DNA of 64,000 nt from Streptomyces uncialis (lineage in GTDB: Bacteria > Actinomycetota > Actinomycetes > Streptomycetales > Streptomycetaceae). The DNA lies in the NCBI RefSeq assembly GCF_036250755.1, contig NZ_CP109583.1, forward strand, positions 5,541,501 through 5,605,500. Reading direction: 5' to 3'. Under the pieces are notes generated by a model that saw nothing but the letters and a program-made list of their open reading frames with translations, had not been told where the DNA came from and searched no databases. A program made the position numbers and the translations under genes. Positions 30,163 through 40,296 of this stretch are shown here, in pieces; within the stretch, counting starts at the first letter, position 1; each line of letters starts with the position of its first letter.

Positions 30163-31734
30163 ATGTCCTTTCCCCTGCTCACCGTGACGGCGGCGCTCCC
30201 GGCGATCGGCGCGATCGCCACCGCCGCCGTCCCCGCCGCACGGCGCACCGCGGCCAAATGGCTCGCGCTGCTGTTCTCCCTCGCCACCCTGGTCCTCGCC
30301 GCGATCGTCATGATCCGCTTCGAGCCGGGCGGCGACCGCTACCAGCTCACCGAGTCGCACTCCTGGATCAGCGACTTCGGGGTGCGCTACGAACTCGGCG
30401 TCGACGGCATCGCCGTCGTCCTCATCGGGCTCACCGCGCTGCTGATCCCGTTCATCATCCTGGCCGGCTGGCACGACGCCGACCCGCTGGAGGACAGCAA
30501 CTCCCGCTGGCGGCCCACCCAGGGCTTCTTCGCCCTGATCCTCTCCGTCGAGGCGATGGTGATCCTCTCCTTCGAGGCCACCGACATCTTCCTCTTCTAC
30601 ATCTTCTTCGAAGCCATGCTGATCCCGATGTACTTCCTCATCGGCGGCTTCGGGGACCGTGCCCACGAGGGCGGCGACAAGGCGGCGGCGACCCAGCGGT
30701 CGTACGCCGCCGTGAAGTTCCTGCTCTACAACCTCGCGGGCGGGCTCATCATGCTCGCCGCCGTCATCGGGCTCTACGTCGTCGCCGGGAGCTTCTCGCT
30801 CCAGGAGATCACCGCCGCCCGTGCCAGCGGTTCGCTGGAGATGGCGACCAACACCGAACGGCTGCTGTTCCTCGGCTTCTTCTTCGCGTTCGCGGTGAAG
30901 GCGCCGCTGTGGCCGCTGCACACCTGGCTGCCCAACGCGATGGGCGAGGCCACCGCACCGGTCGCCGTGCTCATCACCGCCGTCGTCGACAAGGTCGGCA
31001 CGTTCGCGATGCTCCGCTTCTGCCTGGGGCTCTTCCCCGAGGCGTCGAAGTGGGCCACCCCGGTCGTGCTGGTCCTCGCCCTGGTCAGCATCGTCTACGG
31101 GGCGCTGCTCGCCGTCGGCCAGCGCGACATGAAGCGCCTGGTCGCCTACGCGTCGATCTCGCACTTCGGGTTCATCGTCCTCGGCATCTTCGCGATGACG
31201 TCGCAGGGCCAGAGCGGCGCCACGCTCTACATGGTCAACCACGGCATCTCCACGGCCGCCCTGATGCTCGTCGCCGGATTCCTGATCTCCCGGCGCGGCT
31301 CGCGGCTCATCGCCGACTACGGAGGAGTCCAGAAGGTCGCCCCGGTACTCGCCGGGACGTTCCTGATCGGCGGACTGGCGACCCTCTCACTGCCGGGCCT
31401 CGCGCCCTTCGTCAGTGAGTTCCTGGTCCTGGTCGGCACCTTCGCGCGGTACCCGGTCGCCGGGATCATCGCGACCCTCGGCATCGTCCTGGCCGCGCTG
31501 TACGTCCTCGTCCTCTACCAGCGGACGATGACCGGCCCCGTGAAACCCGAGGTCTCCACCATGCCCGACCTGCGGGTCCGGGAGCTCGCGGTGGTGGCCC
31601 CGCTGATCGCGCTGCTCATCTTCCTGGGCGTCTTCCCGAAGCCGCTCACGGACATCGTCAACCCGGCGGTCCAGCACACCATGTCCGACGTCCAGCAGAA
31701 GGACCCCAAGCCCGAGGTGGAGGCGGCCAAGTGA
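30163..31734 (+). CDS. nuoM: NADH-quinone oxidoreductase subunit M (antiporter-like)
   Basis: 523 residues, starting 5 bp after nuoL. Second antiporter-like pump: LGVDGIAVVLIGLTALLIPF, FFEAMLIPMYFLIGGFG, the key Lys/His region FAVKAPLWPLHTWLPNAMGEATAPVAVLI and ISHFGFIVLGIFAMTSQG. The end overlaps nuoN by GTGA. Confidence 0.98.
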   Translation: MSFPLLTVTAALPAIGAIATAAVPAARRTAAKWLALLFSLATLVLAAIVMIRFEPGGDRYQLTESHSWISDFGVRYELGVDGIAVVLIGLTALLIPFIILAGWHDADPLEDSNSRWRPTQGFFALILSVEAMVILSFEATDIFLFYIFFEAMLIPMYFLIGGFGDRAHEGGDKAAATQRSYAAVKFLLYNLAGGLIMLAAVIGLYVVAGSFSLQEITAARASGSLEMATNTERLLFLGFFFAFAVKAPLWPLHTWLPNAMGEATAPVAVLITAVVDKVGTFAMLRFCLGLFPEASKWATPVVLVLALVSIVYGALLAVGQRDMKRLVAYASISHFGFIVLGIFAMTSQGQSGATLYMVNHGISTAALMLVAGFLISRRGSRLIADYGGVQKVAPVLAGTFLIGGLATLSLPGLAPFVSEFLVLVGTFARYPVAGIIATLGIVLAALYVLVLYQRTMTGPVKPEVSTMPDLRVRELAVVAPLIALLIFLGVFPKPLTDIVNPAVQHTMSDVQQKDPKPEVEAAK

Positions 31735-33380
31735 ACGCATCAGCCGTCCACAGCCTGTGGACAACGGCGGCCGAACCCGTCACCAAGATCGACACCCCCA
31801 AGATCGAGTACGGGCAGCTCTCGCCCATCCTGATCATCATCGCCGCCGCGGTGCTCGGCATCCTCATCGAGGCCGTCGTCCCGCGCAAAGCGCGCTACCA
31901 CACCCAGCTCTTCACCGCCGTGGTGGCGCTGACCGCGGCGTTCGCCGCGGTCGTCGCCCTCGCGGCGAGCGGCTACGGCACCACCAAGGCGGGCATCGTC
32001 GCGATGGGCGCCGTCGCCGTCGACGGACCCGCCCTGTTCCTCCAGGGCACCATCCTGCTGACCGGCCTGGTCGCGATCTTCACCTTCGCCGAACGCCGCC
32101 TCGACCCCGCCACACACGGCAACCAGGTCGACTCGTTCGCCGCGCAGGCCGCGTCCGTACCCGGCAGCGACAGCGAGAAGGCCGCGGTCAAGGCCGGATT
32201 CACCACCACCGAGGTGTTCCCGCTCGCGCTGTTCGCCATCGGCGGCATGCTCGTCTTCCCCGCCGCGAACGACCTCCTGACGCTGTTCATCGCCCTGGAG
32301 GTCTTCTCCCTGCCGCTGTACCTGCTCTGCGCGCTCGCCCGGCGCAAGCGGCTCATGTCGCAGGAAGCGGCCGTCAAGTACTTCCTGCTCGGCGCCTTCG
32401 CCTCCGCGTTCACCCTCTTCGGCATCGCCCTGCTCTACGGCTACGCGGGCTCCGTGTCGTACGCGAGGATCGCCGAGGTCGTCGACGGCACCGTCGGGAA
32501 GATCACCCCGGCCCTCGCCGGGACCATGGGCAACGACGCGCTGCTGCTCGTCGGCGCCGCCCTCATCGTGATGGGCCTGCTCTTCAAGGTCGGCGCGGTG
32601 CCGTTCCATATGTGGACCCCGGACGTCTACCAGGGCGCGCCCACCCCCGTCACCGGCTTCATGGCGGCGGCCACCAAGGTCGCGGCCTTCGGCGCGCTGC
32701 TGCGGCTGCTGTACGTGGTGCTCCCGGGGCTGCGCTGGGACTGGCGGCCCGTGATGTACGCCGTCGCCATCCTCACGATGCTCGGCGGGGCGATCGTCGC
32801 GATCACCCAGACCGACATCAAGCGGCTGCTCGCGTACTCGTCGATCGCGCACGCGGGGTTCATCCTCGCGGGTGTCATCGCCGCGACGCCCGAGGGCGTG
32901 TCCTCGGTGCTGTTCTACCTCGGGGCGTACTCCTTCGTGACGATCGGCGCGTTCGCCGTGGTCACGCTGGTACGGGACGCCGGCGGCGAGGCCACGCACC
33001 TGTCGAAGTGGGCGGGGCTGGGGCGGCGGTCGCCGCTGGTCGCGGCGGTCTTCGCGGTGTTCCTGCTGGCCTTCGCCGGGATTCCGCTGACCTCCGGGTT
33101 CTCGGGGAAGTTCGCCGTGTTCAAGGCGGCGGCGGAGGGCGGTGCCGGGGCGCTGGTCGTCGTCGGTGTCGTGTCCTCGGCCGTCGCGGCGTTCTTCTAT
33201 GTCCGGGTGATCGTGCTGATGTTCTTCAGCGAGCCGAACCCGGAGGGGCCGACCGTCGCGGTGCCGTCCGCGCTGACGTACGCGGCGATCGGGACGGGGG
33301 TCGTGGTCACGCTGGTGCTCGGTGTCGCGCCCCAGTACTTCCTCGACCTCGCCAGTCAGGCGGGAGTGTTCGTGCGCTGA
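31731..33380 (+). CDS. nuoN: NADH-quinone oxidoreductase subunit N (antiporter-like)
   Basis: 549 residues, last gene of the operon, start GTG 31731. Third antiporter-like subunit: [85 protein letters not shown] and [25 protein letters not shown] repeat region and a terminator-like hairpin follow. Confidence 0.98.
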   Translation: MNASAVHSLWTTAAEPVTKIDTPKIEYGQLSPILIIIAAAVLGILIEAVVPRKARYHTQLFTAVVALTAAFAAVVALAASGYGTTKAGIVAMGAVAVDGPALFLQGTILLTGLVAIFTFAERRLDPATHGNQVDSFAAQAASVPGSDSEKAAVKAGFTTTEVFPLALFAIGGMLVFPAANDLLTLFIALEVFSLPLYLLCALARRKRLMSQEAAVKYFLLGAFASAFTLFGIALLYGYAGSVSYARIAEVVDGTVGKITPALAGTMGNDALLLVGAALIVMGLLFKVGAVPFHMWTPDVYQGAPTPVTGFMAAATKVAAFGALLRLLYVVLPGLRWDWRPVMYAVAILTMLGGAIVAITQTDIKRLLAYSSIAHAGFILAGVIAATPEGVSSVLFYLGAYSFVTIGAFAVVTLVRDAGGEATHLSKWAGLGRRSPLVAAVFAVFLLAFAGIPLTSGFSGKFAVFKAAAEGGAGALVVVGVVSSAVAAFFYVRVIVLMFFSEPNPEGPTVAVPSALTYAAIGTGVVVTLVLGVAPQYFLDLASQAGVFVR

Positions 33381-33427
33381 CGTTCCGTGTCGGCGGGGTG
33401 ATCCGCGCCGGCGTGGCCGTCCGTCCT

Positions 33428-33453
33428 GGCCCGGTCCCTTCGGGGGCCGGGCC
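33428..33453 (+). terminator. Probable terminator of the nuo operon
   Basis: ggcccggtccc / gggggccgggcc hairpin with a short loop, 48 bp after the nuoN stop and followed by gtcgcgtttcg. It directly precedes repeat region R3. Confidence 0.6.
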
Positions 33454-33454
33454 G

Positions 33455-33715
33455 TCGCGTTTCGCCTTCGCTTGCGCCCCGGGTTGCCTGTGCTGGGCGT
33501 ACTTGTTCCCGTGCGGGTCGCCTTCGCTTGCGCTTTCTGGGTCTGTCCGGGTGGGCGTACTTGTTCCCTGTGCCGTCGCTCGTGGGGTGCGCAGTTCCCC
33601 GCGCCCCTGGATGCTGCCCCGGTCCGTTGTTCGTCGGGTGCGGGCCGGTCCTCGTCTTTGCGCAGTTCCCCGCGCCCCTTTGGGGGCGCCCCTTGCGGTG
33701 GTCGTTCGGGGGCGC
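33455..33715. repeat. Intergenic mosaic repeat region R3 (no core)
   Basis: Contains only left-type modules: two exact gcgcagttccccgcgcccct 20-mers (33588 and 33660 area) and the cgccttcgcttgcg / tgtccgggtgggcgtacttg spacers. The conserved core and the inverse modules are missing, so this looks like a half-element. Confidence 0.8.
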
Positions 33716-33825
33716 CACTTCCGGAATTCGTACGGGGGCGGGGTTGTGGACAAGTGGTTCGGGGTGTCGGTGGGGGCGCCTATGGTGGCTGGGGAGTACG
33801 GGGACAGACGGTGGGACGGGCAGAG

Positions 33826-35907
33826 GTGACCGGGGTGACGGACATGAGCGGCGTGGTCGCGGAGCGTGCGGGCGGGGCCGCGCTGGAGACCTTGCGGAGG
33901 GTCTTCGGGTACGAGGCGTTCCGGGGGGACCAGGAAGCGGTCATCGAGCATGTGGTGGCCGGTGGGGACGCCGTCGTGCTGATGCCGACCGGCGGCGGCA
34001 AGTCGCTGTGCTACCAGATCCCCGCGCTGGTCCGGCCGGGCACCGGGGTCGTCGTGTCCCCGCTGATCGCCCTGATGCAGGACCAGGTGGACGCGCTGCG
34101 CGCGCTCGGTGTGCGCGCCGGGTTCATCAACTCCACCCAGGACTTCGACGAGCGCAGGGTGGTCGAGGCCCAGTTCGTCTCCGGCGAGCTGGACCTGCTG
34201 TACCTCGCGCCCGAGCGGCTGAAGCTGAACTCCAGCCTGGAGCTGCTCTCGCGCGGCAAGGTCTCGGTCTTCGCGATCGACGAGGCCCACTGCGTCGCCC
34301 AGTGGGGCCATGACTTCCGGCCGGACTACCTCGCCCTGTCGGTGCTGGGGGAGCGCTGGCCCGACGTCCCGAGGGTCGCCCTCACCGCGACGGCCACGCA
34401 CGCCACCCACCAGGAGATCACCGCGCGGCTCGGGATGCCCGACGCGCGGCACTTCGAGGCGAGCTTCGACCGGCCGAACATCCAGTACCGGATCGTGCCG
34501 AAGGCCGAGCAGCGCAAGCAGCTGCTGGCGTTCCTGAAAGAGGAGCACGCGGGCGACGCGGGCATCGTCTACTGCCTGTCGCGGGCGTCGGTGGACCGGA
34601 CGGCGGAGTTCCTGGTGCGCAACGGCATCGCGGCCGTGCCGTACCACGCCGGTCTCGAAGGGCGCGTCCGTGCCGAGCACCAGTCCCGGTTCCTGCGGGA
34701 GGACGGCCTGGTCGTCGTCGCGACCATCGCGTTCGGTATGGGCATCGACAAGCCCGACGTACGGTTCGTCGCCCATCTCGATCTGCCGAAGTCCGTCGAG
34801 GGCTACTACCAGGAGACGGGCCGCGCCGGCCGGGACGGCCTGCCGTCCACGGCGTGGATGGCGTACGGGCTCAACGACGTCGTCCAGCAGCGCAGGATGA
34901 TCCAGTCCAGCCAGGGGGACGACGCGTTCCGGCGCCGTGCCAGTGCCCATCTCGACGCGATGCTCGCCCTGTGCGAGACCGTCGAGTGCCGCCGGGGCCG
35001 CCTTCTCCAGTACTTCGGCCAGGAGCCGCGGACGGGCGGCTGCGGCAACTGCGACACCTGCCTGAGCCCGCCGGAGACCTGGGACGGCACGGTGGCCGCG
35101 CAGAAGGTGCTCTCCACGATCGTGCGGCTGGACCGTGAGCGGCGCGGGCAGAAATTCGGCGGTGTGCACATCGTCGACATCCTGCTGGGCCGCAGGACCG
35201 CGAAGGTCATCCAGTTCGACCACGACCAGCTGTCGGTCTTCGGTATCGGTGAGGACCTGACCGAGGCGGAGTGGCGCGGTGTCGTACGCCAGCTGCTCGC
35301 CATGGAACTGCTCGGGGTCGAGGGCGAGCACGGCGCGCTGGTCCTCACGGAGGAGAGCGGGACCGTGCTGCGCGGCGAGCGCAAGGTGCCGCTGCGCAAG
35401 GAGCCCAAGCGCCCCACCACCCGTACCCCGGCCGCCGCCAAGGGCGAGCGCAAGCCCAAGGCCGTCGTCGATCTGGCGCCGGGGCTGCTGCCCGCCTTCG
35501 AGGCGCTGCGCGCGTGGCGTGCCGAGCAGGCCCGGGAGCAGGGCGTTCCCGCGTATGTGATCTTCCATGACGCGACCCTGCGGGAGATCGTGACGGCGTC
35601 GCCGTCCTCGGTCCGTGAGCTGGGCGGGATCAGCGGGGTCGGCGAGAAGAAGCTCGCCACGTACGGGGAGGGGGTGCTGGAGGTCCTGGCGGCCTTCGGT
35701 GACGGTCCTGGTCCGGGTGAGGAGCCGGTGTCCCCGGCCGCACAGTCACCCGCGCCGACGCCCACCGCCAAGCCGTCCGCGTCGAAGCCGTCCGCCGCCA
35801 AGCCGGTCGCCGCGAAGGCGCCCGCCCATGCCGCGGACGACGGGTACGACTGGAGTCGTGAGCCCGCCCCGGAGGACGAGCCGGAGCCCGAGGACCTGGG
35901 CTGGTAG
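33826..35907 (+). CDS. recQ: ATP-dependent DNA helicase RecQ
   Basis: 693 residues from GTG 33826; GTG 33835 and ATG 33844 are alternative starts. SF2 helicase motifs: [10 protein letters not shown] (Walker A), [31 protein letters not shown] (DEAH), [34 protein letters not shown] and [12 protein letters not shown]. The RecQ zinc motif ([17 protein letters not shown]...CGNCDTC), a winged-helix region and an HRDC domain ([34 protein letters not shown]) follow. The last 80 residues are a Pro/Ala/Lys-rich tail. It unwinds DNA 3'-5' in recombination repair. It is transcribed alone. Confidence 0.96.
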   Translation: MTGVTDMSGVVAERAGGAALETLRRVFGYEAFRGDQEAVIEHVVAGGDAVVLMPTGGGKSLCYQIPALVRPGTGVVVSPLIALMQDQVDALRALGVRAGFINSTQDFDERRVVEAQFVSGELDLLYLAPERLKLNSSLELLSRGKVSVFAIDEAHCVAQWGHDFRPDYLALSVLGERWPDVPRVALTATATHATHQEITARLGMPDARHFEASFDRPNIQYRIVPKAEQRKQLLAFLKEEHAGDAGIVYCLSRASVDRTAEFLVRNGIAAVPYHAGLEGRVRAEHQSRFLREDGLVVVATIAFGMGIDKPDVRFVAHLDLPKSVEGYYQETGRAGRDGLPSTAWMAYGLNDVVQQRRMIQSSQGDDAFRRRASAHLDAMLALCETVECRRGRLLQYFGQEPRTGGCGNCDTCLSPPETWDGTVAAQKVLSTIVRLDRERRGQKFGGVHIVDILLGRRTAKVIQFDHDQLSVFGIGEDLTEAEWRGVVRQLLAMELLGVEGEHGALVLTEESGTVLRGERKVPLRKEPKRPTTRTPAAAKGERKPKAVVDLAPGLLPAFEALRAWRAEQAREQGVPAYVIFHDATLREIVTASPSSVRELGGISGVGEKKLATYGEGVLEVLAAFGDGPGPGEEPVSPAAQSPAPTPTAKPSASKPSAAKPVAAKAPAHAADDGYDWSREPAPEDEPEPEDLGW

Positions 35908-35909
35908 TC

Positions 35910-35929
35910 GCCGGTCCGGCCGGACCGGC
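35910..35929. terminator. Palindrome between recQ and the fumarylacetoacetase gene
   Basis: A 20-bp perfect palindrome, gccggtccggccggaccggc, begins 3 bp after the recQ stop, in a 96-bp gap between convergent genes. It can act as a terminator for recQ and possibly for both genes. Confidence 0.6.
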
Positions 35930-36003
35930 ACCGGGCGCGTGGATGCCTTCCGCGGCCCGGCGGCCGGTCTCACGACCGGTGGCCCTTACGGTGCGGTGCG
36001 CCG

Positions 36004-37377
36004 TTACGCGTCGCCGCCCACGACCCGGCCCCGTACCTCGCCGAGGCCCACCCGCGTACCGTCCGGGCCGGGGGCCCAAGCGGTCAGGGTGACCTCGTCC
36101 TTGTCCGCGAGGAAGGTACGGGGGCCGTCGTCGAGGGGCAGCGGGTCCCGGCCGTTCCACGTCAGTTCCAGCAGGGAACCGCGCTGGTCGGGGCGGGGGC
36201 CGCTGACCGTCCCCGAGCCGTAGAGGTCACCGGTGCGCAGCGAGGCGCCGTTGACCGTCATATGGGCGAGCTGCTGGGCGGCCGTCCAGTACATGGTGGC
36301 GAACGGCGGCTCGGAGACCACCTGTCCGTTGATGGCGACGGAGATCCGCAGGTCGTAGCCGTCGGGCTCATGGCCGCCGGGTTCGCCGGACGCCTCGGGG
36401 GAGTCGTCGAGGTACGGCAGCAGCGGATGGGTGCGTTCCGGCGGGGACACCCGGGCGCCCTCCAGCGCGTCGAGCGGGGTGATCCACGCGGACACGGACG
36501 TGGCGAAGGACTTGCCGAGGAACGGACCCAGCGGGACGTACTCCCACGCCTGGACGTCCCGGGCCGACCAGTCGTTGAGCAGGCACAGCCCGAAGACATG
36601 CTCCCGGAACTCCCCGAGACCGACCGGGGTGCCGCGCTCCGAGGGGGCGCCGACGACGAAGCCCACCTCGGCCTCGATGTCCAGCTTCACCGACGGCCCG
36701 AACACCGGCGCGGGATCGGTGGGCGCCTTGCGCTGCCCCCGTGGGCGGACGATGTCGGTGCCGGACACGACGACGGTCCCGGAGCGGCCGTGGTAACCGA
36801 TCGGCAGATGCTTCCAGTTGGGGGTCAGTGAGTCCTCGGCGTCCGGGCGGAAGATCTGCCCGACATTGCGGGCGTGGTGCTCGGACGCGTAGAAGTCGAC
36901 GTAGTCCGCCACGTCGAACGGCAGATGCAGCGTCACCTCCGACAGCGGGTGCAGCAGGGGCCGTACGGTCTCGCGGTACGCGGGCACCGTCACCCACGCG
37001 GTGAGCGCGCGGCGTACGTCGCTCCAGGCGGTGCGGCCCGCCGCGAGAAGGGGGTTCAGGGTGGGCCGGGCGAGCAGGGACACATACGGCGAACCGAGGG
37101 CGGCGGCCACCGCGCCCGCGTCCAGGACATGGTCCCCGAGCCGTACGCCCACCCGGCGGCCGTCCACCGCCCCGGAGGACGAGCCGGAGCCGGGGGCGGG
37201 CGACGGACCGGACCCGGGCGACGGGCCGGGGGCGCCGGGGGCGGGGTCCGCGTCGGGGGTGGGCAGGGAGAAGACACCGTACGGAAGGTTGTGCGGACCG
37301 AAAGGGTCGCCCGCGGAGAGGTCGAAGGGGTCGCCCTGGGGACGGTCGAGCGGGGTCTGCTCGTGCTGGTCGGGCAT
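36004..37377 (-). CDS. fahA: Fumarylacetoacetase with a low-complexity insert
   Basis: The best start is ATG 37377 (MPDQHEQ), giving 457 residues; the 17 extra codons upstream look non-native. Family motifs: YASEHHARNVGQIFRP, LPIGYHGRSGTVVVSGT, IEAEVGFVVG, and LCLLNDWSARDVQAWEYVPLGPFLGKSFATSVSAWI. These hold the metal ligands and catalytic residues. The enzyme splits fumarylacetoacetate into fumarate and acetoacetate, the last step of tyrosine breakdown. Unusual: residues of about 36-70 are an almost pure Pro/Gly/Ser/Ala insert in the N-terminal SH3-like domain, just after YGVFSLPTP. No other tyrosine-catabolic gene is nearby. Confidence 0.93.
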   Translation of the reverse strand: MPDQHEQTPLDRPQGDPFDLSAGDPFGPHNLPYGVFSLPTPDADPAPGAPGPSPGSGPSPAPGSGSSSGAVDGRRVGVRLGDHVLDAGAVAAALGSPYVSLLARPTLNPLLAAGRTAWSDVRRALTAWVTVPAYRETVRPLLHPLSEVTLHLPFDVADYVDFYASEHHARNVGQIFRPDAEDSLTPNWKHLPIGYHGRSGTVVVSGTDIVRPRGQRKAPTDPAPVFGPSVKLDIEAEVGFVVGAPSERGTPVGLGEFREHVFGLCLLNDWSARDVQAWEYVPLGPFLGKSFATSVSAWITPLDALEGARVSPPERTHPLLPYLDDSPEASGEPGGHEPDGYDLRISVAINGQVVSEPPFATMYWTAAQQLAHMTVNGASLRTGDLYGSGTVSGPRPDQRGSLLELTWNGRDPLPLDDGPRTFLADKDEVTLTAWAPGPDGTRVGLGEVRGRVVGGDA

Positions 37378-37574
37378 CGGCTGCTGCCTCACTTTCCGTG
37401 TGGTTGGGGCACACGTTACGTCGGACACGCGAGCCGGGGCAGTGACTAAAGAGTTCGCAATGCCGGATTAAAGCGCGTTGCCGGACTCCTCGGTTCCGCC
37501 TCGCCGTCCCGTAGCGTCCTCGCAGGGAACGCGGACCGGTCCGATCCGTGTCCTGGGGACGTTGTGGAGGGCCC

Positions 37575-37913
37575 ATGGCCGGACGCACGACCGTGCCGTC
37601 AACAGCGGACCAGGACGTACCGCCCCTGCTCGTCAAGTTTGGCCAGTACCCGTCCCACCACGGTGGCCCGGGCGTGGTCCGCGGCCCCGGACGGTTCGGT
37701 GTCCCCGTGTGTGCCCGCGGCGGGGACCGGTTCCTCGTGGATGTCCCACGCCATCGCGCCGTGGCGCCCGCCCGCCTTGTCCGTCCGCCCCTGGGCGTGG
37801 TGTCCGCGGTGGTTCCGGCGGGCCGGGCGCCCCGGCTCCGGCGCCCGCCGGGCCGTGCGGGACACCGGTTCCACGCGCGCGTGACGGGCGTCCGGCCCGC
37901 GCGGCCGTGGTGA
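37575..37913 (+). pseudogene. Remnant of an ATP-grasp family gene (N-terminus only)
   Basis: From ATG 37575 the frame reads PPLLVKFGQYPSHHGGPGVVRGPGRFGVPVC. This closely resembles the N-terminus of Streptomyces ATP-grasp (carboxylate-amine ligase-like) proteins, which have an LLxKFGQYPxHHGGxGxxRSLGRLGVPVYA-type start (my recollection of the family, not a search). After ARGGDRFLVDVPRHRAVAP the match fades into Arg/Pro-rich sequence, and the frame stops after 112 codons instead of about 400. No ATP-grasp nucleotide-binding motifs follow in any forward frame. A small functional protein cannot be excluded. Confidence 0.45.
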
Positions 37914-37942
37914 GGCAAGTCGCCGTCCTCAGGAGGGACTTC

Positions 37943-39166
37943 GTGAATCATCCGGTCGCAGTCGTCGGAGCCGGGCCGTACGGCCTGTCCACCGCCGCAC
38001 ACTTACGCGCACGCGGTCTGCCGGTGCGCGTCTTCGGCGAGCCGATGGCGAGCTGGCGGGCGAACATGCCCGCCGGGATGCTCCTCAAGTCGACGCCCGC
38101 CGCGTCGAACATCGACGCGCCCCGGCCGGGCCACACCCTGGCCGACTACTGCGCGGCGATCGGCGCGCGGCCCCTGGTGAGCGACGAGGACCTGGTCCCC
38201 GTCGAGACGTTCACCGCCTATGGAGAATGGTTTCAGCAGGAGTTGGTCCCCGAGCTGGAACGGGTACGGGTCGTCGCCGTCGAACCGCGCGGTGACACCT
38301 TCGAACTGAAGCTGGACTCCGGCGAGACCTGCGTGGCCCGCGCGGTCGTCGTCGCGACCGGACTGTCCTCGTTCACCCACCTCCCGCGCGAGCTGACCGG
38401 GGCGGCGCCCGACGGGCCCAGCCCGCAGGGACCGCTGTCGCACAGCTCCCAGCACACCGACCTGAGCGTGTTCGCCGGCAAGGACCTCGCCGTCGTCGGA
38501 GCCGGGCAGTCCGCCCTGGAGACGGCCGTGCTGGCCGCCGAGGCGGGGGCCCGGGTACGGGTGGTGGCCCGCGGCAAGGGCGCGGTGGACTTCGGGGACC
38601 CGCCCTGGGAGCAGCCGCGGCTGCGTCCCGTGTCGCCCTTCGGCCGGGCCTGGTCGCTGTACGCGCTCAGCTATCACGCGCAGCCGTACCGCTTCCTGCC
38701 GCCGCAGGCCCGCCACCATCTGGTCCGCCGGGTCCTCGGACCGCTGGGCGCCTGGTGGCTGCGGGAGCGGTTCGAGCGCTCGGTGACCGTGCGCGAGGTG
38801 CGGCGGGTCGTGCGTTCCGGGGTCGAGGGCAGCGGGCCGGACAGCCGTCCGCTGCTGGCCCTGGAGGCCCCCGCGGGCCGTATAGCGGCACGTATAGGGG
38901 AGCTCTCCGCCGACCATGTGATCGCCGCCACCGGCTACCGCGTCGACCTCGCCGCGCTGGACTTCCTCGGCCACTCGCTGCGCGCCCGGCTCGGGACGAG
39001 CCGGGGCACCCCGCTGCTGCGCGCGGGCTTCGTCTCCTCCGTCCCCGGCCTGTACTTCACGGGGCTCCCGGCGGCGGCGTCGTACGGGCCGGTGATGCGC
39101 TTCGTGTGCGGCACCCGGTTCGCGTCACCACGGTTGGCCGCGCATCTCGCGGCGGCCCACGGATGA
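37943..39166 (+). CDS. FAD/NAD(P)-dependent oxidoreductase, unknown substrate
   Basis: GTG 37943 has a perfect AGGAGGG ribosome site 5 nt upstream, giving 407 residues; the frame upstream belongs to the decayed gene. Two dinucleotide folds are visible: VAVVGAGPYGLSTAAHLRARG (FAD, N-terminus) and LAVVGAGQSALETAVLAAEAGARVRVVAR (NAD(P), about residues 180-215). A VIAATGYRVDL motif near the end is typical of flavin monooxygenase/lysine N-hydroxylase-like enzymes. It lies directly after the ATP-grasp remnant, so the two may once have acted together. The substrate is unknown. Confidence 0.88.
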   Translation: MNHPVAVVGAGPYGLSTAAHLRARGLPVRVFGEPMASWRANMPAGMLLKSTPAASNIDAPRPGHTLADYCAAIGARPLVSDEDLVPVETFTAYGEWFQQELVPELERVRVVAVEPRGDTFELKLDSGETCVARAVVVATGLSSFTHLPRELTGAAPDGPSPQGPLSHSSQHTDLSVFAGKDLAVVGAGQSALETAVLAAEAGARVRVVARGKGAVDFGDPPWEQPRLRPVSPFGRAWSLYALSYHAQPYRFLPPQARHHLVRRVLGPLGAWWLRERFERSVTVREVRRVVRSGVEGSGPDSRPLLALEAPAGRIAARIGELSADHVIAATGYRVDLAALDFLGHSLRARLGTSRGTPLLRAGFVSSVPGLYFTGLPAAASYGPVMRFVCGTRFASPRLAAHLAAAHG

Positions 39167-39186
39167 CGATGCGGTGGGGTGGTCGA

Positions 39187-39310
39187 CGGGTACGGGTACG
39201 GGTACTGCGGTCGACGGGTGCGGGTGCGGGTGCTGCGCTGGCGGTCACGGGTTGGGGTGCTGCGGCCGAGGGTGCGGGTGCGGGTGCTGCGGCGACGGGT
39301 ACTGGTGCGG
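39187..39310. repeat. GGGT-rich hexamer repeats with G-quadruplex potential
   Basis: Clusters of gggtac and gggtgc hexamers (three at 39188-39205, three at 39216-39233, and further runs near 39270 and 39300), all with G on the plus strand. Runs of three G with 3-nt loops meet the usual quadruplex pattern. The 308-bp gap 39167-39474 contains no gene. Confidence 0.75.
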
Positions 39311-39474
39311 CCCACGGGTGACGGTGCGGTGTCGCACGGGGGCCGGTGCCGCCGGGCCCGGTCCGGGGGAGGGGCGGAGTGGTCCGGGGCCCCATTACCG
39401 TACGGAGCCCGTCCCGGTCATCTCCTCTTCACAGTCGGCCCGTTGACCCCCGGAGCATCCGTATTCTCGGGATC

Positions 39475-40296
39475 ATGGCCGCACTCGCATACTCGCTCAT
39501 CGCCACCGACCTCGACGGCACGCTGCTGCGCGCCGACGATTCGCTCTCGCCGCGTACCCGCGCGGCCCTGACCCGCGCGGTCGCTGCGGGCGCGGCCCAC
39601 ATCGTGGCCACCGGGCGGCCGGTCCCGCAGGTCGTCCCCGTGCTGCGGGAGCTGGGGCACCGGGGGCTCGCGGTGTGCGGGCAGGGCGCGCAGCTGTACG
39701 ACGCCGGATCGGGCCGGATCGTGTGGTCGGTGACCCTGGACCGGGAGATCGCCGAGGTCGCGCTGGGCAAGGTGGAGGCCGAGGTGGGCAGCGTCCTCGC
39801 GGCGGTGAACCAGGACGGCACCGACGGGCTGATGCTGATGGAGCCCGGGTTCACCGTCCGTCATCCGACACTGTCCGGGGAGCGTGCGGGGCATCGTGAC
39901 GAGCTGTGGGACCGGCCGCTGACCAAGGTGCTGATCCACCACCCCGAGCTGGCCGAGGACGAGCTGGCGGCGGCGGCCCGGACCGTCGTCGGCGATCTGG
40001 TGACCGTCACCATGGCCGGTCCCGGCGCGGTCGAGCTCCAGCCGCTGGGCATCACCAAGGCCACCGCCCTCGCGCGGGCCGCCGATCTGCTCGGCACCGG
40101 GCCCCGGGACACCCTCGCCTTCGGGGACATGCCGAACGACATCCCCATGTTCCTGTGGTCCGCCCACGGCGTGGCGATGGCCAACGCCCATGACGAGCTG
40201 AAGGCCGTCTCCGACGAGATCACCGGCTCCAACGAGGACGACGGCGTGGCGGCGGTGCTGGAACGGCTCTACGGGGCCGCGCCCGTACGGACCTGA
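39475..40296 (+). CDS. HAD-superfamily Cof-type phosphatase
   Basis: 273 residues from ATG 39475. HAD motif I is ATDLDGTLLRADDSLSPRT, motif II is IVATGRP, and motif IV is LAFGDMPNDIPMFLWSAHGVAMANA, with a type IIB cap between them, as in Cof/YidA sugar-phosphate or flavin-precursor phosphatases. The catalytic nucleophile is the first Asp of DLDGT. The substrate cannot be told. It is probably transcribed alone. The ribosome site is weak. Confidence 0.92.
   Translation: MAALAYSLIATDLDGTLLRADDSLSPRTRAALTRAVAAGAAHIVATGRPVPQVVPVLRELGHRGLAVCGQGAQLYDAGSGRIVWSVTLDREIAEVALGKVEAEVGSVLAAVNQDGTDGLMLMEPGFTVRHPTLSGERAGHRDELWDRPLTKVLIHHPELAEDELAAAARTVVGDLVTVTMAGPGAVELQPLGITKATALARAADLLGTGPRDTLAFGDMPNDIPMFLWSAHGVAMANAHDELKAVSDEITGSNEDDGVAAVLERLYGAAPVRT

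Noticed and set aside
37599..37874. 91-codon minus-strand frame ending LAKLDEQGRYVLVRC
   Set aside because: Composition looks gene-like at the end, but no ribosome site was found and the plus strand carries the recognisable ATP-grasp N-terminus in the same place.
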